Source: Caulobacteraceae bacterium UBA5005 (GTDB taxonomy: Bacteria > Pseudomonadota > Alphaproteobacteria > Caulobacterales > Caulobacteraceae). From it: a DNA stretch of 57,942 nt. A model generated the notes under the pieces. That model did not search any database, was not told where the DNA came from, and worked only from the letters and a program-made list of their open reading frames with translations. Below are positions 49,775 to 57,942 of this stretch, piece after piece; the stretch's first letter is position 1, and every line of letters begins with the position of its first letter. Where the stretch lies: assembly GCA_002398405.1 (NCBI GenBank), contig DGYN01000107.1, positions 1 through 57,942 on the forward strand, written 5' to 3'. A program made the position numbers and the translations under genes.

Positions 49775-50329
49775 GAACTTCTTAGGATGATCGGTGGCCG
49801 GGTCGCCGAACGCCGGGGCGCGCTGAAGCTGACCCTGGACGATGTGGCGCAGAGGACTGGGGTCTCGCGGGCGATGATATCGCGGATCGAGCGGGGGGAG
49901 GTGCATGCCAGCGCCGTGGTGCTGGATAAGCTGTGCTCGGGCCTGGGGACCAGCTTATCGGCGCTCTTCGCGCGGGACGCGGCGAGCCCGTTGCTGCGCC
50001 GCGCGGACCAGCCGGAATGGACCGATCCGGCGAGCGGCTATCTTCGCCGGGAGGTCGCGCCCGCCGGCACGGGATCGCCTGTGAAAATCGTCGATGTGGA
50101 GTTTCCCGCCGGCGCGGCGGTGGCTTTTGACCGGACGCCCGGGCGGGTCATCGACCAGCACGTCTGGGTTCTGGAGGGCGAGATCGAGATCGCGTCCGGC
50201 GGCCGGATTGACAGCCTCAAGCCCGGCGACTGCCTGCACATGACGGTTCTGGAGGGCGCGACGTTCCGCAATGTCAGCGGCCGGCCCGCCCGCTACGCCG
50301 TCGTCCTGACCGTGGAGGCGAGGCCATGA
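49772..50329 (+). CDS. XRE-family regulator with C-terminal cupin
   Basis: This 185-residue regulator has an N-terminal XRE helix-turn-helix (LTLDDVAQRTGVSRAMISRI, then ERGEVHASAVVLDKLCSGLG) and a C-terminal cupin (about 95-180), typical of metabolite-sensing PuuR/SutR-like proteins. Start is the ATG at 49772, in the middle of a large dyad, and an AGGAG precedes it. It overlaps the GNAT gene by 4 bases, so the two form a coupled unit. It may repress the divergent S51 peptidase gene and itself. Confidence 0.88.
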   Translation: MELLRMIGGRVAERRGALKLTLDDVAQRTGVSRAMISRIERGEVHASAVVLDKLCSGLGTSLSALFARDAASPLLRRADQPEWTDPASGYLRREVAPAGTGSPVKIVDVEFPAGAAVAFDRTPGRVIDQHVWVLEGEIEIASGGRIDSLKPGDCLHMTVLEGATFRNVSGRPARYAVVLTVEARP

Positions 50330-50850
50330 CCCACCAGATCCGACTGATTTCTCCGGACGAGGCCCGCGTGCGGCGCGAGGCCCTGGCGGAGCTTTTCATC
50401 GACGCGGTGGAGGGCGGGGCCCAGATCAACTTCATCCATCCCATGACCCGCGAGAAGGCGGACCGCTGGTGGGACAAGGTGCTGCCCGGCCACGCGGCCG
50501 GTGAACGGCTGATCCTCGTCGCCGAACAGGAGGGCAGGATCGACGGGACCGTGCAGGTGGTCTTCGCCGGGCCTGAAAACCAGCCGCACCGCGCCGACGT
50601 CGCCAAGATGCTGGTCCACAGCCGGGCCCGCCGCAAAGGCCTGGGCGCCCGGCTGCTGAAGGCGGCGGAGGAAGCGGCGCGCGCGGCGGGACGCACCCTC
50701 CTGATCCTCGACACCGTCGAGGGCCGCGAAGGCCACCGGCTCTATGAGCGGGGCGGATGGACGATGTTCGGCATCGTGCCGGGCTATTCCCTGGAGGTGG
50801 ACGGGGTGACCCGGACGCCGGTGAGCTTTTTCTACAAGAGCTTGAGCTGA
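50326..50850 (+). CDS. GNAT-family N-acetyltransferase
   Basis: This 174-residue acetyltransferase has the GNAT core with motif A (AKMLVHSRARRKGLGARLLKAA), where RRKGLGARLL is the acetyl-CoA-binding Q/RxxGxG/A. LLILDTVEGREGHRLYERGGW follows. It probably acetylates a small molecule such as an amine or amino acid; the substrate is unknown. It is translationally coupled to the XRE-cupin regulator. Its end overlaps the convergent Wzt-like gene by 19 bases. Confidence 0.88.
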   Translation: MTHQIRLISPDEARVRREALAELFIDAVEGGAQINFIHPMTREKADRWWDKVLPGHAAGERLILVAEQEGRIDGTVQVVFAGPENQPHRADVAKMLVHSRARRKGLGARLLKAAEEAARAAGRTLLILDTVEGREGHRLYERGGWTMFGIVPGYSLEVDGVTRTPVSFFYKSLS

Positions 50851-51584
50851 GGGAAGGCGGCCTCGTCCATCTCCGCCACCCCGCCGCCCTCAACGATAAC
50901 GCCGCGCTCGAGCCGGATGGCCCGGTTGCACCAGGTCTCCAGAATGGTGGCTGAGTGAGAGGCCAGAACGAGGATGCGGGCGTTATCGACGAACTTGGCC
51001 ATCCGCTCATGGGCCTTTTTCTGGAAGACGGCGTCTCCCACCCCCAGCCACTCATCCATCAGAAGGATGTCGCTGGGCAGCGCTGTGGCGACGGCGAAGA
51101 CGAGCCTCGCCATCATGCCGGCCGAATAGGTCCGCACCGGCGCGCCGATGAAGGCGCCAAGCTCCGTCCAGTCCACGATCTCATCGACGCAGCGGCGCAT
51201 GTCGCGAGGGTGAACGCCCAGGTGGATGCCCAGGAGTTCAATGTTCTCAAGTCCCGGCGCCTCCAAATCGAGGCCCGCGCCGACCGCGAGAAGCGGGGTG
51301 ATCCGGCCGCTGGAGCGGACGGTTCCGCTGACCGGCTCATAGGCGCCGGCCATGACCTGCAAAAGGGTGCTTTTGCCCGCGCCGTTCGGGCCGATCAGAG
51401 CCAGCCGGTCGCCTTCCTTCAGCTCGAGCGAGACGTCGCGCAGGGCCCGAACCTTTGGCCGCCCGCCGGCCAGATCAAGGTTGCGGCCGATCAGCCCACT
51501 CACGGCGAACCGGCGGAGCGAGCGGGTGCTGGTGTGATAGATCGGGAACTCGACGTTGACGCCTTCGAGGATCAGATGGGGCAT
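50832..51584 (-). CDS. wzt: Wzt-like ABC transporter ATP-binding protein (O-antigen/capsule export)
   Basis: This 250-residue ATPase has Walker A IGPNGAGKSTLLQ, signature TYSAGMMARLVFAVAT and Walker B SDILLMDEWLGVGD, the Wzt-specific form. The protein lacks the long C-terminal carbohydrate-binding domain of some Wzt proteins, indicating a shorter, KpsT-like type. The ATG at 51584 lies 4 bases after the permease gene. An upstream extension to 51707 is antisense to it. It energises export of an undecaprenyl-linked polysaccharide to the periplasm. Confidence 0.88.
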   Translation of the reverse strand: MPHLILEGVNVEFPIYHTSTRSLRRFAVSGLIGRNLDLAGGRPKVRALRDVSLELKEGDRLALIGPNGAGKSTLLQVMAGAYEPVSGTVRSSGRITPLLAVGAGLDLEAPGLENIELLGIHLGVHPRDMRRCVDEIVDWTELGAFIGAPVRTYSAGMMARLVFAVATALPSDILLMDEWLGVGDAVFQKKAHERMAKFVDNARILVLASHSATILETWCNRAIRLERGVIVEGGGVAEMDEAAFPQLKLL

Positions 51585-51588
51585 GGCG

Positions 51589-52371
51589 TCAGACCCAATA
51601 GGCCAGGCGCGAACGGCGCCAGCTGAAGGCGGCGAAGGCGAAGGCGAGCGCGGCGGCCGTCGCGAGGAGCGCCACAGGCCAGGAGGCCGGCTGGGGCGCG
51701 ACTCCAAGGAGCGGAGCGCGGACGATGTCGATCAGGGCGAAGAGGGGGTTGGCGGCGACAACCCAGCCGTACCCCTCGTCCAGAACCCGCGGCGGCCAGA
51801 AGATCGGGGTCACGAAGAACAGGAGTTGCATGGCGCTGCCAACCATGGGCGGCACGTCGCGGAAGCGAGCGGTGAGAAGTCCGGCGCACACCGCGCCTCC
51901 AAACCCCGCAAGGATCAGCAACAGGAGGGCTGGAAGCGCCATGAGCGCCTGCCAGCCGGGCGTCACTCGGAAGGCGATCATCACGATCGGCACGATCACC
52001 GCGGTGTGGGCCAGCACGATGAGGTTGCGGGTAAGGAACCGGAAGGCGTGCAGGGAGAGCGGCGCCGGGGTCTGGCGGATTATGGCCCCCTGAGAAACGA
52101 ACATCTGGCAGCCTTCCTGGGCCAGGCTGGCCAGGAACTGCCAAAGGACCAGGCCGGTGACCACGTAGGGGGCGTAGCGGGCCCGCTCGACGCCGAAGGG
52201 GCTGGCCAGCACCAGGGAGAGTCCCGCGGCCATGATCGAGATGCTGATGATGATCCACAGGGGCCCAAGCACCGAGCCGCGATAGCGCTGTTTGATGTCG
52301 CGCCAGGCGAGCGCCCGCCAACGCCAGCTCACGGCCAGGGCGGCGCGGATGTCGGCGATGGCCCGGCTCAT
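51589..52371 (-). CDS. wzm: Wzm-like ABC transporter permease (polysaccharide export)
   Basis: This 260-residue membrane protein has six hydrophobic segments and the ABC-2 motif DIKQRYRGSVLGPLWIIISI at residues 21-40, diagnostic of Wzm/KpsM/TagG permeases. It overlaps the DegT aminotransferase gene by 4 bases (ATGA) and is separated from wzt by 4 bases. It forms the channel for O-antigen or polysaccharide export. Confidence 0.88.
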   Translation of the reverse strand: MSRAIADIRAALAVSWRWRALAWRDIKQRYRGSVLGPLWIIISISIMAAGLSLVLASPFGVERARYAPYVVTGLVLWQFLASLAQEGCQMFVSQGAIIRQTPAPLSLHAFRFLTRNLIVLAHTAVIVPIVMIAFRVTPGWQALMALPALLLLILAGFGGAVCAGLLTARFRDVPPMVGSAMQLLFFVTPIFWPPRVLDEGYGWVVAANPLFALIDIVRAPLLGVAPQPASWPVALLATAAALAFAFAAFSWRRSRLAYWV

Positions 52372-53483
52372 GACCGGCGCAAGGCCCGGGCCAGGGCCTC
52401 GCAGACCAAGGCGATGTCGCTATCGGCCATGTTGGAATGGAAGGGCAGGGCCAGTGTCGAGGCGGCCACGCGCTCGGTGACCGGGAAGTCGCCGGGCCCG
52501 TAACCCCGCGCGCGGTAGACCGGCTCCAGATGCAGGGGAGAGAAATAGGCGCGGGAGGGAACGCCGGCGGCGTCCAGGGCGGCGATGACCCGGTCGCGAT
52601 GGATGCCGTCAGCCAGGCGGATCGCGGCGGCGAACCAGGAAAGGCGCGTCGTTCCTTCGACCGGCGAGATCAGCGCCGCGCCCTCGACCCCGGCCAGCTC
52701 TTCCCGGTAGCGCTTGGCCACCGCCGCGCGGCGCGCAAGGATCGCCTCGATCCTGGAGATCTGTGAGACGCCCAGGGCCGCGCTCATCTCGGTCATGCGG
52801 TAGTTGTAGCCGAGGCGCGGGTGACTGAGCCACGCGCCGCCCTCATCCCGGCCCTGGTTGCGCAGGCTGCGCAGCAGGGTGGCGAAGGCCGCATCCTCGG
52901 TGGTGATCACCGCGCCCTCGCCGGTGGTCATCTGCTTGTTGGCGTAGAAGGAAAACACCCCGGCCTTGCCAAAGCGGCCGACCTTGACGCCGCGATGTTC
53001 GGCTCCGATGGCCTCACAGGCGTCCTCGATGACGGTCAGTCCGCGATCCGCCGCCAGGGCCATGATCGCGGTCATGTCGGCGGGCTGGCCGAAAACGTGG
53101 ATGGGCAGGATCGCCCTGGTCTTGTCCGTTACGGCTTCCGCCGCTCTGACAGGATCAAGGTTGAGGCTGTCCTCGTCGATATCGGCGAAGACCGGCGCCG
53201 CGCCCGCGTGCAGGATGCAATTGGCCGAGGAGACAAAGGAGAACGGGCTGGTGATCACCTCGTCGCCCGGACCGATGCCAGAGGCCAGCAGGCAGAGGTG
53301 CAGGGCGGCCGTGCCGCTGCTGACCGCCACCGCGTACCGGGCCCCGATATAGCCGGCGAAGGCGCTCTCGAACCGGTCGAGATAGGGGCCCAGGCTCAAG
53401 GTCCCGCTGCGCAGCACCTCGACCACCAGGCCGATGTCTTCCTCGCTGATCTCCGGGGCCGACATCGGCGTGCGATAGGTCAC
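52368..53483 (-). CDS. DegT/DnrJ/EryC1/StrS sugar aminotransferase
   Basis: This 371-residue PLP enzyme transaminates a nucleotide-linked keto-sugar. Visible features are SGTAALHLCLLASGIGPGDE, ILPIHVFGQPADM, VIEDACEAIGAEHRG and the PLP Lys183 in FYANKQMTTGEGA. GDP-perosamine synthase (PerA) and related enzymes belong here, and the 371-residue length fits. The start is a GTG at 53483 with a GAGGA nearby; an ATG at 53465 is possible. The gene leads a minus-strand operon with wzm-wzt, so the aminosugar is probably part of the exported polysaccharide. Confidence 0.88.
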   Translation of the reverse strand: MTYRTPMSAPEISEEDIGLVVEVLRSGTLSLGPYLDRFESAFAGYIGARYAVAVSSGTAALHLCLLASGIGPGDEVITSPFSFVSSANCILHAGAAPVFADIDEDSLNLDPVRAAEAVTDKTRAILPIHVFGQPADMTAIMALAADRGLTVIEDACEAIGAEHRGVKVGRFGKAGVFSFYANKQMTTGEGAVITTEDAAFATLLRSLRNQGRDEGGAWLSHPRLGYNYRMTEMSAALGVSQISRIEAILARRAAVAKRYREELAGVEGAALISPVEGTTRLSWFAAAIRLADGIHRDRVIAALDAAGVPSRAYFSPLHLEPVYRARGYGPGDFPVTERVAASTLALPFHSNMADSDIALVCEALARALRRS

Positions 53484-53549
53484 GGATGGTCCTCAGGCCC
53501 TTATGAATCACCCTAATAGCCAAGGGCGCCACCCAGCGCGAGAGATGTG

Positions 53550-54920
53550 ATGGCGGATAGCGCAAAGCCCTTGAAGGTCTGCCACGTCTTCGCCGGCGCC
53601 GAGGGCGGCCGCTGGGTGTTCGAGCAGGCCCGCGCCCAGGCGCGTGACTATGGCTGCGACGTCACCGTGGTTCTGGGCGCCGCGGAGGGCGCGACGGTCG
53701 ATCTGTGCCGAGAAGCGGGGCTCAAGGTGAAGGCGCTGGACTTCAAGCTGAACCGGCTCTCCGGCCTTTTCAGTCCAAGCTGGCGGCTGGTCGACTTCGC
53801 TCTTTGGATGCGCCGCGAGCGGTTCGACGTGGTGCAGTCCCACGTCATTCAGTCAACCTTCTTCGCCCGCCCGGCCGCCTGGCTGGCCGACGTGCCGGTG
53901 CGGCTGGAGATGGTGACGAGCCCCTTCCACTTTCAGGCCAAGTCCCTGCTCTGGATCGAAAAGGCGACGGGCTGGATGGAGACCGGGATCATTCCGTCCT
54001 GCAACCTGGTCGGCGAGATTCTGGCCAAGGAAGGGTTTCCGACAAGGCTGGCGCAGAAGACGCTCTACTACGGTCCCGAAGAGCACCGCTTCGATCCGGC
54101 CACGGCCAAGAGCGCCGGCATCCGCAAACAGTACGGCTGGCCGAGCGACACCCCGATCATCGCCTGCGTCGCCATCTTCTATCAGAAGATGGGGTTCACC
54201 AGCTGGATCCCCCACGACATCAAGGGCAAGCACATGAAGGGGCATGTGGACCTGATCGCGGCCATGCCCACGATCCTCAAGGCCTTCCCCAAGGCCAAGA
54301 TGCTGTTCGTCGGCAAGGGGTGGTTTGCCCCCGGCGAGGCGGCGGAAGCCGAGATCAGGGCCCTGGTGAAGGAGGCCGGGCTGGAGGACAGCATCATCTT
54401 CACCGGCTTTCGGACCGATGTCGCCAATATCTACATGGACGTCGATGTCTCGGTGCAGCCCTCCCTCAACGAGAACCTCGGCGGCACGGTGGAGTCCCTG
54501 CTGATGGCCCGGCCGACGGTAGTGACGCGGGTCGGCGGGCTCACCGACAGCGTCATCGACGGAGTGACCGGCGTGGTGGTTGAGCGGGAAAACCCCGTCG
54601 ACCTGGCGCGCGGGATCATCGAACTGCTGTCAGACCGTCCGCGAGCCAAGGCGCTGGGCGAAGCGGGCCGCGCCCTGATGCTGGAGCGGTTCACCCTGAA
54701 GACCACGGCGCGGGAGCTGGTCGAGCTCTATCGCCGCCAGAGGGCCGAAGCGCCCGGCGCCTGGCGTCTGCACGCCTTTTGGCGGAGGCTTGTCTTCGCC
54801 GGATTCCACTATGTTTTTGTCGTCGCGCCCGTGCTGGTCGCCGAGGTCTATGGGCCGGTCTATTGGGCGCGGGGCAAGCGCCTGGTGAAGCGGATCATGC
54901 GGGGTCCAGTTCGCGGATGA
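53550..54920 (+). CDS. GT4-family glycosyltransferase
   Basis: This 456-residue GT-B enzyme has an N-terminal domain starting KVCHVFAGAEGGRWVFEQAR and a C-terminal donor-binding domain with LFVGKGWFAPGEAAEAE, SVQPSLNENLGGTVESLLMA (the GT4 E(x7)E region) and RPTVVTRVGGLTDSVIDG. A C-terminal hydrophobic stretch (LVFAGFHYVFVVAPVLVAEV) may anchor it to the membrane. The start is ATG 53550, with a GTG at 53547. It is divergent from the DegT gene and convergent with the NeuD gene (overlap 26 bases). It presumably adds a sugar during polysaccharide assembly. Confidence 0.87.
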   Translation: MADSAKPLKVCHVFAGAEGGRWVFEQARAQARDYGCDVTVVLGAAEGATVDLCREAGLKVKALDFKLNRLSGLFSPSWRLVDFALWMRRERFDVVQSHVIQSTFFARPAAWLADVPVRLEMVTSPFHFQAKSLLWIEKATGWMETGIIPSCNLVGEILAKEGFPTRLAQKTLYYGPEEHRFDPATAKSAGIRKQYGWPSDTPIIACVAIFYQKMGFTSWIPHDIKGKHMKGHVDLIAAMPTILKAFPKAKMLFVGKGWFAPGEAAEAEIRALVKEAGLEDSIIFTGFRTDVANIYMDVDVSVQPSLNENLGGTVESLLMARPTVVTRVGGLTDSVIDGVTGVVVERENPVDLARGIIELLSDRPRAKALGEAGRALMLERFTLKTTARELVELYRRQRAEAPGAWRLHAFWRRLVFAGFHYVFVVAPVLVAEVYGPVYWARGKRLVKRIMRGPVRG

Positions 54921-55509
54921 TCCGGGCAGGCGAGCCCATGACCAGGACGTAGGGCGGCACATCCCTGGTGACCAGCGAGGCCGCCGCGACGATGGCCCCT
55001 TCGCCAATGGTCAGCTTCGGCAGGATACAGGCCTGGAGGCCGACGAAGCAGGACTTCTCGAACCTCGCGCCGCCGCCAATGGTGACCCCGGCGGCGATCT
55101 GGCAATCGTCGGCCACCTCGGTGTCGTGATCGACATTGACCTTGGTGTTGATGACCACGCTGTCGCCCAGCCTCGCATCTGCGCCGACCGTCGAGAAGGC
55201 TCCGACAAAGACGCCCTCGCCTAGGGTGGCGGTTTCCGCGATCCAGGCCGTCGGCGCGATACAGCTGCCGATCGTCAGGCCCATGGCTTTCAGCCGGTCG
55301 AAGTAGCGCCGGCGGATCAGGTTGTCGCCAATGCCGATGAAGTACTCGGCCGCTTCATCGACGGCTCCGGCGAAGACGTCGGACTGCAGCAGGTCGTCCG
55401 GCCCAGGGTCGCGCTCGACCATCAGACGGATCGGGCGCGGGCCCAGATAGGAGGCGATGGTCTTGGCGTGTCCCCCCGAGCCGACGATGATGGCGGTGCG
55501 CGTTCCCAT
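54895..55509 (-). CDS. NeuD/PerB-like sugar O/N-acyltransferase
   Basis: This 204-residue protein has an N-terminal Rossmann-like domain (AIIVGSGGHAKTIASYLG) and a C-terminal left-handed beta-helix of hexapeptide repeats (for example VVINTKVNVDHDTEVADDCQ, IGEGAIVAAASLVTRDVPPY). The His in VDHD is the catalytic-type His of this family. Members acetylate amino sugars such as GDP-perosamine (PerB in Caulobacter) or sialic acid (NeuD). Next to the DegT aminotransferase, a perosamine-type N-acetylation is plausible but not proven. ATG at 55509. Confidence 0.85.
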   Translation of the reverse strand: MGTRTAIIVGSGGHAKTIASYLGPRPIRLMVERDPGPDDLLQSDVFAGAVDEAAEYFIGIGDNLIRRRYFDRLKAMGLTIGSCIAPTAWIAETATLGEGVFVGAFSTVGADARLGDSVVINTKVNVDHDTEVADDCQIAAGVTIGGGARFEKSCFVGLQACILPKLTIGEGAIVAAASLVTRDVPPYVLVMGSPARIIRELDPA

Positions 55510-55533
55510 GCGACCGCTCTAGCTCAGGTCGCC

Positions 55534-56424
55534 TTAGTTCGCCACCGGCGTGGGCTTGGCGCCCTTGGCCGCGGTGACTGCCGCGCCGGCCGAGGCGATG
55601 ATCACCGATCCGATGGCGAGCCACTGCAGGAAGCTGAGCGCCTCGTGGAGCAGGATAAAACCCACCAAGGCCCCCATAGCCGGCTCGATACTCATCAGGG
55701 CGCCGAAGGTGTGGGCCGGCACGCGCGGCAGGGCATACATCTCCAGCGAATAGGGAAGGGCGCTCGACAGAACCGCCACGGCAAGGGCCAGAGGCCAGAC
55801 GCTGAAGGTCAGGATGGCGTCGCCTGACCGCGCGACGGCGATCGGCATGACCACGATGGCCGCGACCAGCATGCCCAGGGCGGCGGTCGCCATGCCGTGT
55901 TCGGCCCCGGCTTTCTGGCCGAACAGGATGTAGAGCGCCCAGCACAGGCCCGCGCCCAGGGCCAGCATGACGCCGACCGGATCGAGGGGTCCTTTCAGCG
56001 GATCGGCGGGGATCAGGAGCAATAGGCCGACGACGGCGAGGCCGGCCCACACGAAGTCGATGGCCTTGCGCGACATCAGGACGGCGATGGCCAGGGGCCC
56101 GGTGAATTCAAGAGCGACGCCGATGCCGAGCGGAATGGTGCGGATCGCCAGATAGAAGCAGAGGTTCATGCCCCCCAGCGCCGCCCCATAGGCCGCGACG
56201 CTGATCCAGGATTTGCGCGTCAGCCTGGTCCGCCAGGGCCGGAAAATCGCGCAGAGGATCACGGTGGCGAAGGCCAGGCGAAGGGCGACGGCGCCCTCCG
56301 CCCCAACCACTGGAAACATGCCCTTGGCGATCGACGCCCCGAGCTGGATCGAGGCCATGGCGATGATCAGGACAAAAACGGCGAGGAGGACGGTCGAGCG
56401 GGGCGCCCCGCCTAGCGGCCGCAT
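55534..56424 (-). CDS. EamA-family transporter (RhtA-like)
   Basis: This 296-residue protein has ten hydrophobic helices in two EamA repeats (about 10-140 and 150-285), resembling RhtA-type threonine/homoserine exporters: ASIQLGASIAKGMFPVVGAE at the N-terminus and PLGIGVALEFTGPLAIAVLM in the first half. The ATG at 56424 shares one base with the stop of the APC permease (TGATG). The open frame continues upstream to 57480 antisense to the APC gene, which is an artefact of high GC. The substrate may be an amino acid. Confidence 0.85.
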   Translation of the reverse strand: MRPLGGAPRSTVLLAVFVLIIAMASIQLGASIAKGMFPVVGAEGAVALRLAFATVILCAIFRPWRTRLTRKSWISVAAYGAALGGMNLCFYLAIRTIPLGIGVALEFTGPLAIAVLMSRKAIDFVWAGLAVVGLLLLIPADPLKGPLDPVGVMLALGAGLCWALYILFGQKAGAEHGMATAALGMLVAAIVVMPIAVARSGDAILTFSVWPLALAVAVLSSALPYSLEMYALPRVPAHTFGALMSIEPAMGALVGFILLHEALSFLQWLAIGSVIIASAGAAVTAAKGAKPTPVAN

Positions 56425-57845
56425 CAGCCCTTGGTTCGCACATGGCTGTGGGCCCGGCCGTAGAGGAGGTAGATCGCAAGGCCCAGGACGTTCCAGCCGA
56501 AGAAGACGGCGATGGTCATCAGCTTCAGGCTCACGAACAGATAGAGGCAGCCGATGATCGCTAAGGGCGCGATGATGTTGGGGGCGGGGCAGCGGAAGAC
56601 GCGGGGCAGTTCCGGGTGGGTCTTGCGCAGGATCATCAGGGCGGCCGCGACGGCGATGAAGGCGGCCAAGGTGCCTGCGTTGGCCACCGAGGCGATGTCG
56701 CCCAGTTCGAAGAGGCCGGACACCAAGGCGATGAAGCCGCCGATGATCAGGGTGACGGTGGTGGGGACGCCCGTCTTGGGGTTCACCCTCGAAAGGCCGT
56801 GGGGCAAGAGGCCGTCGCGGCTCATGACGAAGAAGACCCGGGTCTGGCCGTACATCATCACCATGATGACGGTGGGAAGCGCCACGATGGCCGCGCCGGC
56901 GATCAGGCTGGCGGCCAGAGGATGGCCCAGGCTCTCCAGGATGAAGGCCAGCGGGCGGTCCGAGGCGGCCATCTCCGCATAGGGCCAGGCCCCGATCGCG
57001 GCGGCGGCGACGCCCATATAGATGAGGGTGCAAAGGGCCATCGATCCCAGGATGCCGATGGTCAGGTCGCGGCCGGGATTCTTGGCTTCCTCGGCCGAGG
57101 TCGAGACGGCGTCGAAGCCGTAGAAGGCGAAGAAGATGATGGCCGCGGCGGCCATGACTCCATAGCGCTTGCCATCCGCGTCGGTGGAGAAGTCGAGCGG
57201 GTTGCCGAAGCCGAAGGGCATGAAGGGGCTGAAGTTCTCGCCCCTGAAGGCGAAGATGGCCAGGCCGATGAAAAGGGCCAGGGCGACGATCTTCACAACG
57301 ACGAGGGCGAGGTTCACCGTGGCGCTTTCGCGGGTTCCCATGACCAGGAGGCCGGTGACCGCCAGCGAGATGACAACCGCCGGAACGTTGAGGATGCCGC
57401 CCGCGTGCGGCCCGTGCAGCCAGACCTCCGGGATGGTCATGCCGACCTGGGCCAGGAGCCCCGCGGCATAGCCGGACCACCCGGTCGCCACCGCCGCGCA
57501 GGCGACGGAATATTCGAGCACCAGACTCCAGCCGATGATCCAGGCGATGGTCTCGCCCATGGCCACATAGGAATAGGTGTAGGCGCTGCCGGAGGCGGGA
57601 AGGGCGGTCGCCAGCTCCGCATAGCAGAGGGCGGCGCAGGCGCAGACCGCGCCCGCTATGGCGAAGGAGAGGATCACCGCCGGCCCCGCCAGGCCCGCGC
57701 CGACGCCGATCAGGGTGTAGATGCCTGTGCCAACAATGGCGCCGACCCCCATGGCCACCAGGTGGGGCCAGGAGAGCGAGGGCCTTAGCTTGCGGTCCTC
57801 ATGGTGGTCATGCAGCGTCGCGACCGACTTCTTTGAGCCCAGCAT
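56424..57845 (-). CDS. APC-family amino acid permease
   Basis: This 473-residue permease has about twelve hydrophobic segments, with LVAMGVGAIVGTGIYTLIG (helix 1 substrate-binding loop GxGxGI) and LPASGSAYTYSYVAMGE (helix 3), as in the CAT/YhdG-type cationic amino acid transporters. Two starts are possible. A TTG at 57851 gives MDMLGSKK; I favour the ATG at 57845, with a GGGGG run about 8 bases upstream. It is coupled to the EamA gene, so uptake and efflux of an amino acid may be linked. Confidence 0.87.
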   Translation of the reverse strand: MLGSKKSVATLHDHHEDRKLRPSLSWPHLVAMGVGAIVGTGIYTLIGVGAGLAGPAVILSFAIAGAVCACAALCYAELATALPASGSAYTYSYVAMGETIAWIIGWSLVLEYSVACAAVATGWSGYAAGLLAQVGMTIPEVWLHGPHAGGILNVPAVVISLAVTGLLVMGTRESATVNLALVVVKIVALALFIGLAIFAFRGENFSPFMPFGFGNPLDFSTDADGKRYGVMAAAAIIFFAFYGFDAVSTSAEEAKNPGRDLTIGILGSMALCTLIYMGVAAAAIGAWPYAEMAASDRPLAFILESLGHPLAASLIAGAAIVALPTVIMVMMYGQTRVFFVMSRDGLLPHGLSRVNPKTGVPTTVTLIIGGFIALVSGLFELGDIASVANAGTLAAFIAVAAALMILRKTHPELPRVFRCPAPNIIAPLAIIGCLYLFVSLKLMTIAVFFGWNVLGLAIYLLYGRAHSHVRTKG

Positions 57846-57910
57846 GTCCAAATCCCCCGACCTGTAGGAATTTATACAATCCCGGCTTTGAGGCCTCGTC
57901 CAGCCAAATC

Positions 57911-57942
57911 CTCCCCCGTTTGGGGGAGGGGGACCATCGAAG
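57911..57942. repeat. Third copy of the GC-rich intergenic repeat, cut by the window end
   Basis: The hairpin CTCCCCC-GTTT-GGGGGAG at 57911-57928 is followed by GGGGACCATCGAAG, matching the CATCGAAG half of copy B (7301-7351) in the msbA/DUF4170 gap. It is the same dispersed repeat family. The rest of the element lies beyond the window. Confidence 0.7.

Noticed and set aside
56425..57480. N-terminal extension of the EamA frame
   Set aside because: The extension is antisense-phase to the APC permease on the same strand and adds Arg/His-rich sequence. The EamA gene starts at the TGATG overlap at 56424.
1..57942. tRNA/rRNA genes, CRISPR arrays, transposases, phage genes
   Set aside because: None was recognised by inspection. 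The direct repeats seen are protein repeats in the autotransporter or GC-rich intergenic repeats, not CRISPR-like spacers.

Overview
This is a GC-rich, gene-dense segment that reads as the chromosome of an alphaproteobacterium, most likely Caulobacteraceae (Caulobacter/Phenylobacterium). The reasons are the protein families present (DUF4170, an alphaproteobacterial-type lpxK-waaA-acyltransferase-ABC cluster, a PmbA/CysQ block, GC-rich intergenic hairpin repeats), frequent ATGA/TGATG gene overlaps, and a TonB-dependent-receptor and peptidase-rich lifestyle. The genus is an inference. I see no rRNA, tRNA, CRISPR array, transposase or phage gene.

Layout. (1) 91-2476: purD and an ACAD10-type phosphotransferase with a PsrA-like CAAAC-N4-GTTTG dyad in front. 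(2) 2460-9702, minus strand: lipid A/LPS core genes lpxK, waaA, a DUF374 acyltransferase and an MsbA-like ABC transporter, then DUF4170, cysQ-like and pmbA, mostly translationally coupled. (3) 9743-15843, minus: ubiD, a large lipase-like hydrolase, small MmcQ/YjbR, YkgJ and VOC proteins, a METTL20-like methyltransferase and ubiA. (4) 16060-21608: an ABC exporter, a short DUF454 protein, a membrane protein, folB, a FolM/pteridine-reductase-like SDR, a 26-residue membrane micropeptide missed by ordinary gene calling, and an aldehyde dehydrogenase. (5) 21673-27213: a TonB-dependent receptor, nhaA and selO. (6) 27214-36630: an AT-richer control region, a giant Thr/Asn-rich autotransporter of about 2190 residues, a LuxR-type regulator and a PKMT-like methyltransferase with a regulatory domain. 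(7) 37049-38691: a class IV aminotransferase coupled to a sulfotransferase-like protein. (8) 38676-49704: secreted peptidases (three S9, one M61, one S51/cyanophycinase-like) with a GntR regulator, an FKBP isomerase and phhB. (9) 49772-50850: an XRE-cupin regulator with a 30-bp dyad over its start codon, coupled to a GNAT enzyme. (10) 50832-55509: an ABC-type O-antigen/polysaccharide locus (Wzt-like, Wzm-like, DegT/DnrJ aminotransferase, GT4, NeuD/PerB-like acyltransferase). (11) 55534-57845: an EamA exporter and an APC amino acid permease, ending in a dispersed GC-rich repeat.

The most interesting unit is region 6. In Rickettsia, PKMT lysine methyltransferases modify the autotransporter OmpB. 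Here a giant autotransporter with lysine-containing, threonine-rich loops is followed directly by a LuxR regulator and a methyltransferase of the PKMT/MethyTransf_Reg type. I propose, as an inference, a dedicated surface-protein methylation module outside Rickettsia. Other items worth following up are the 26-aa peptide, the PsrA-like and XRE dyads, the pairing of ubiA with a METTL20-like enzyme, and the repeat family.
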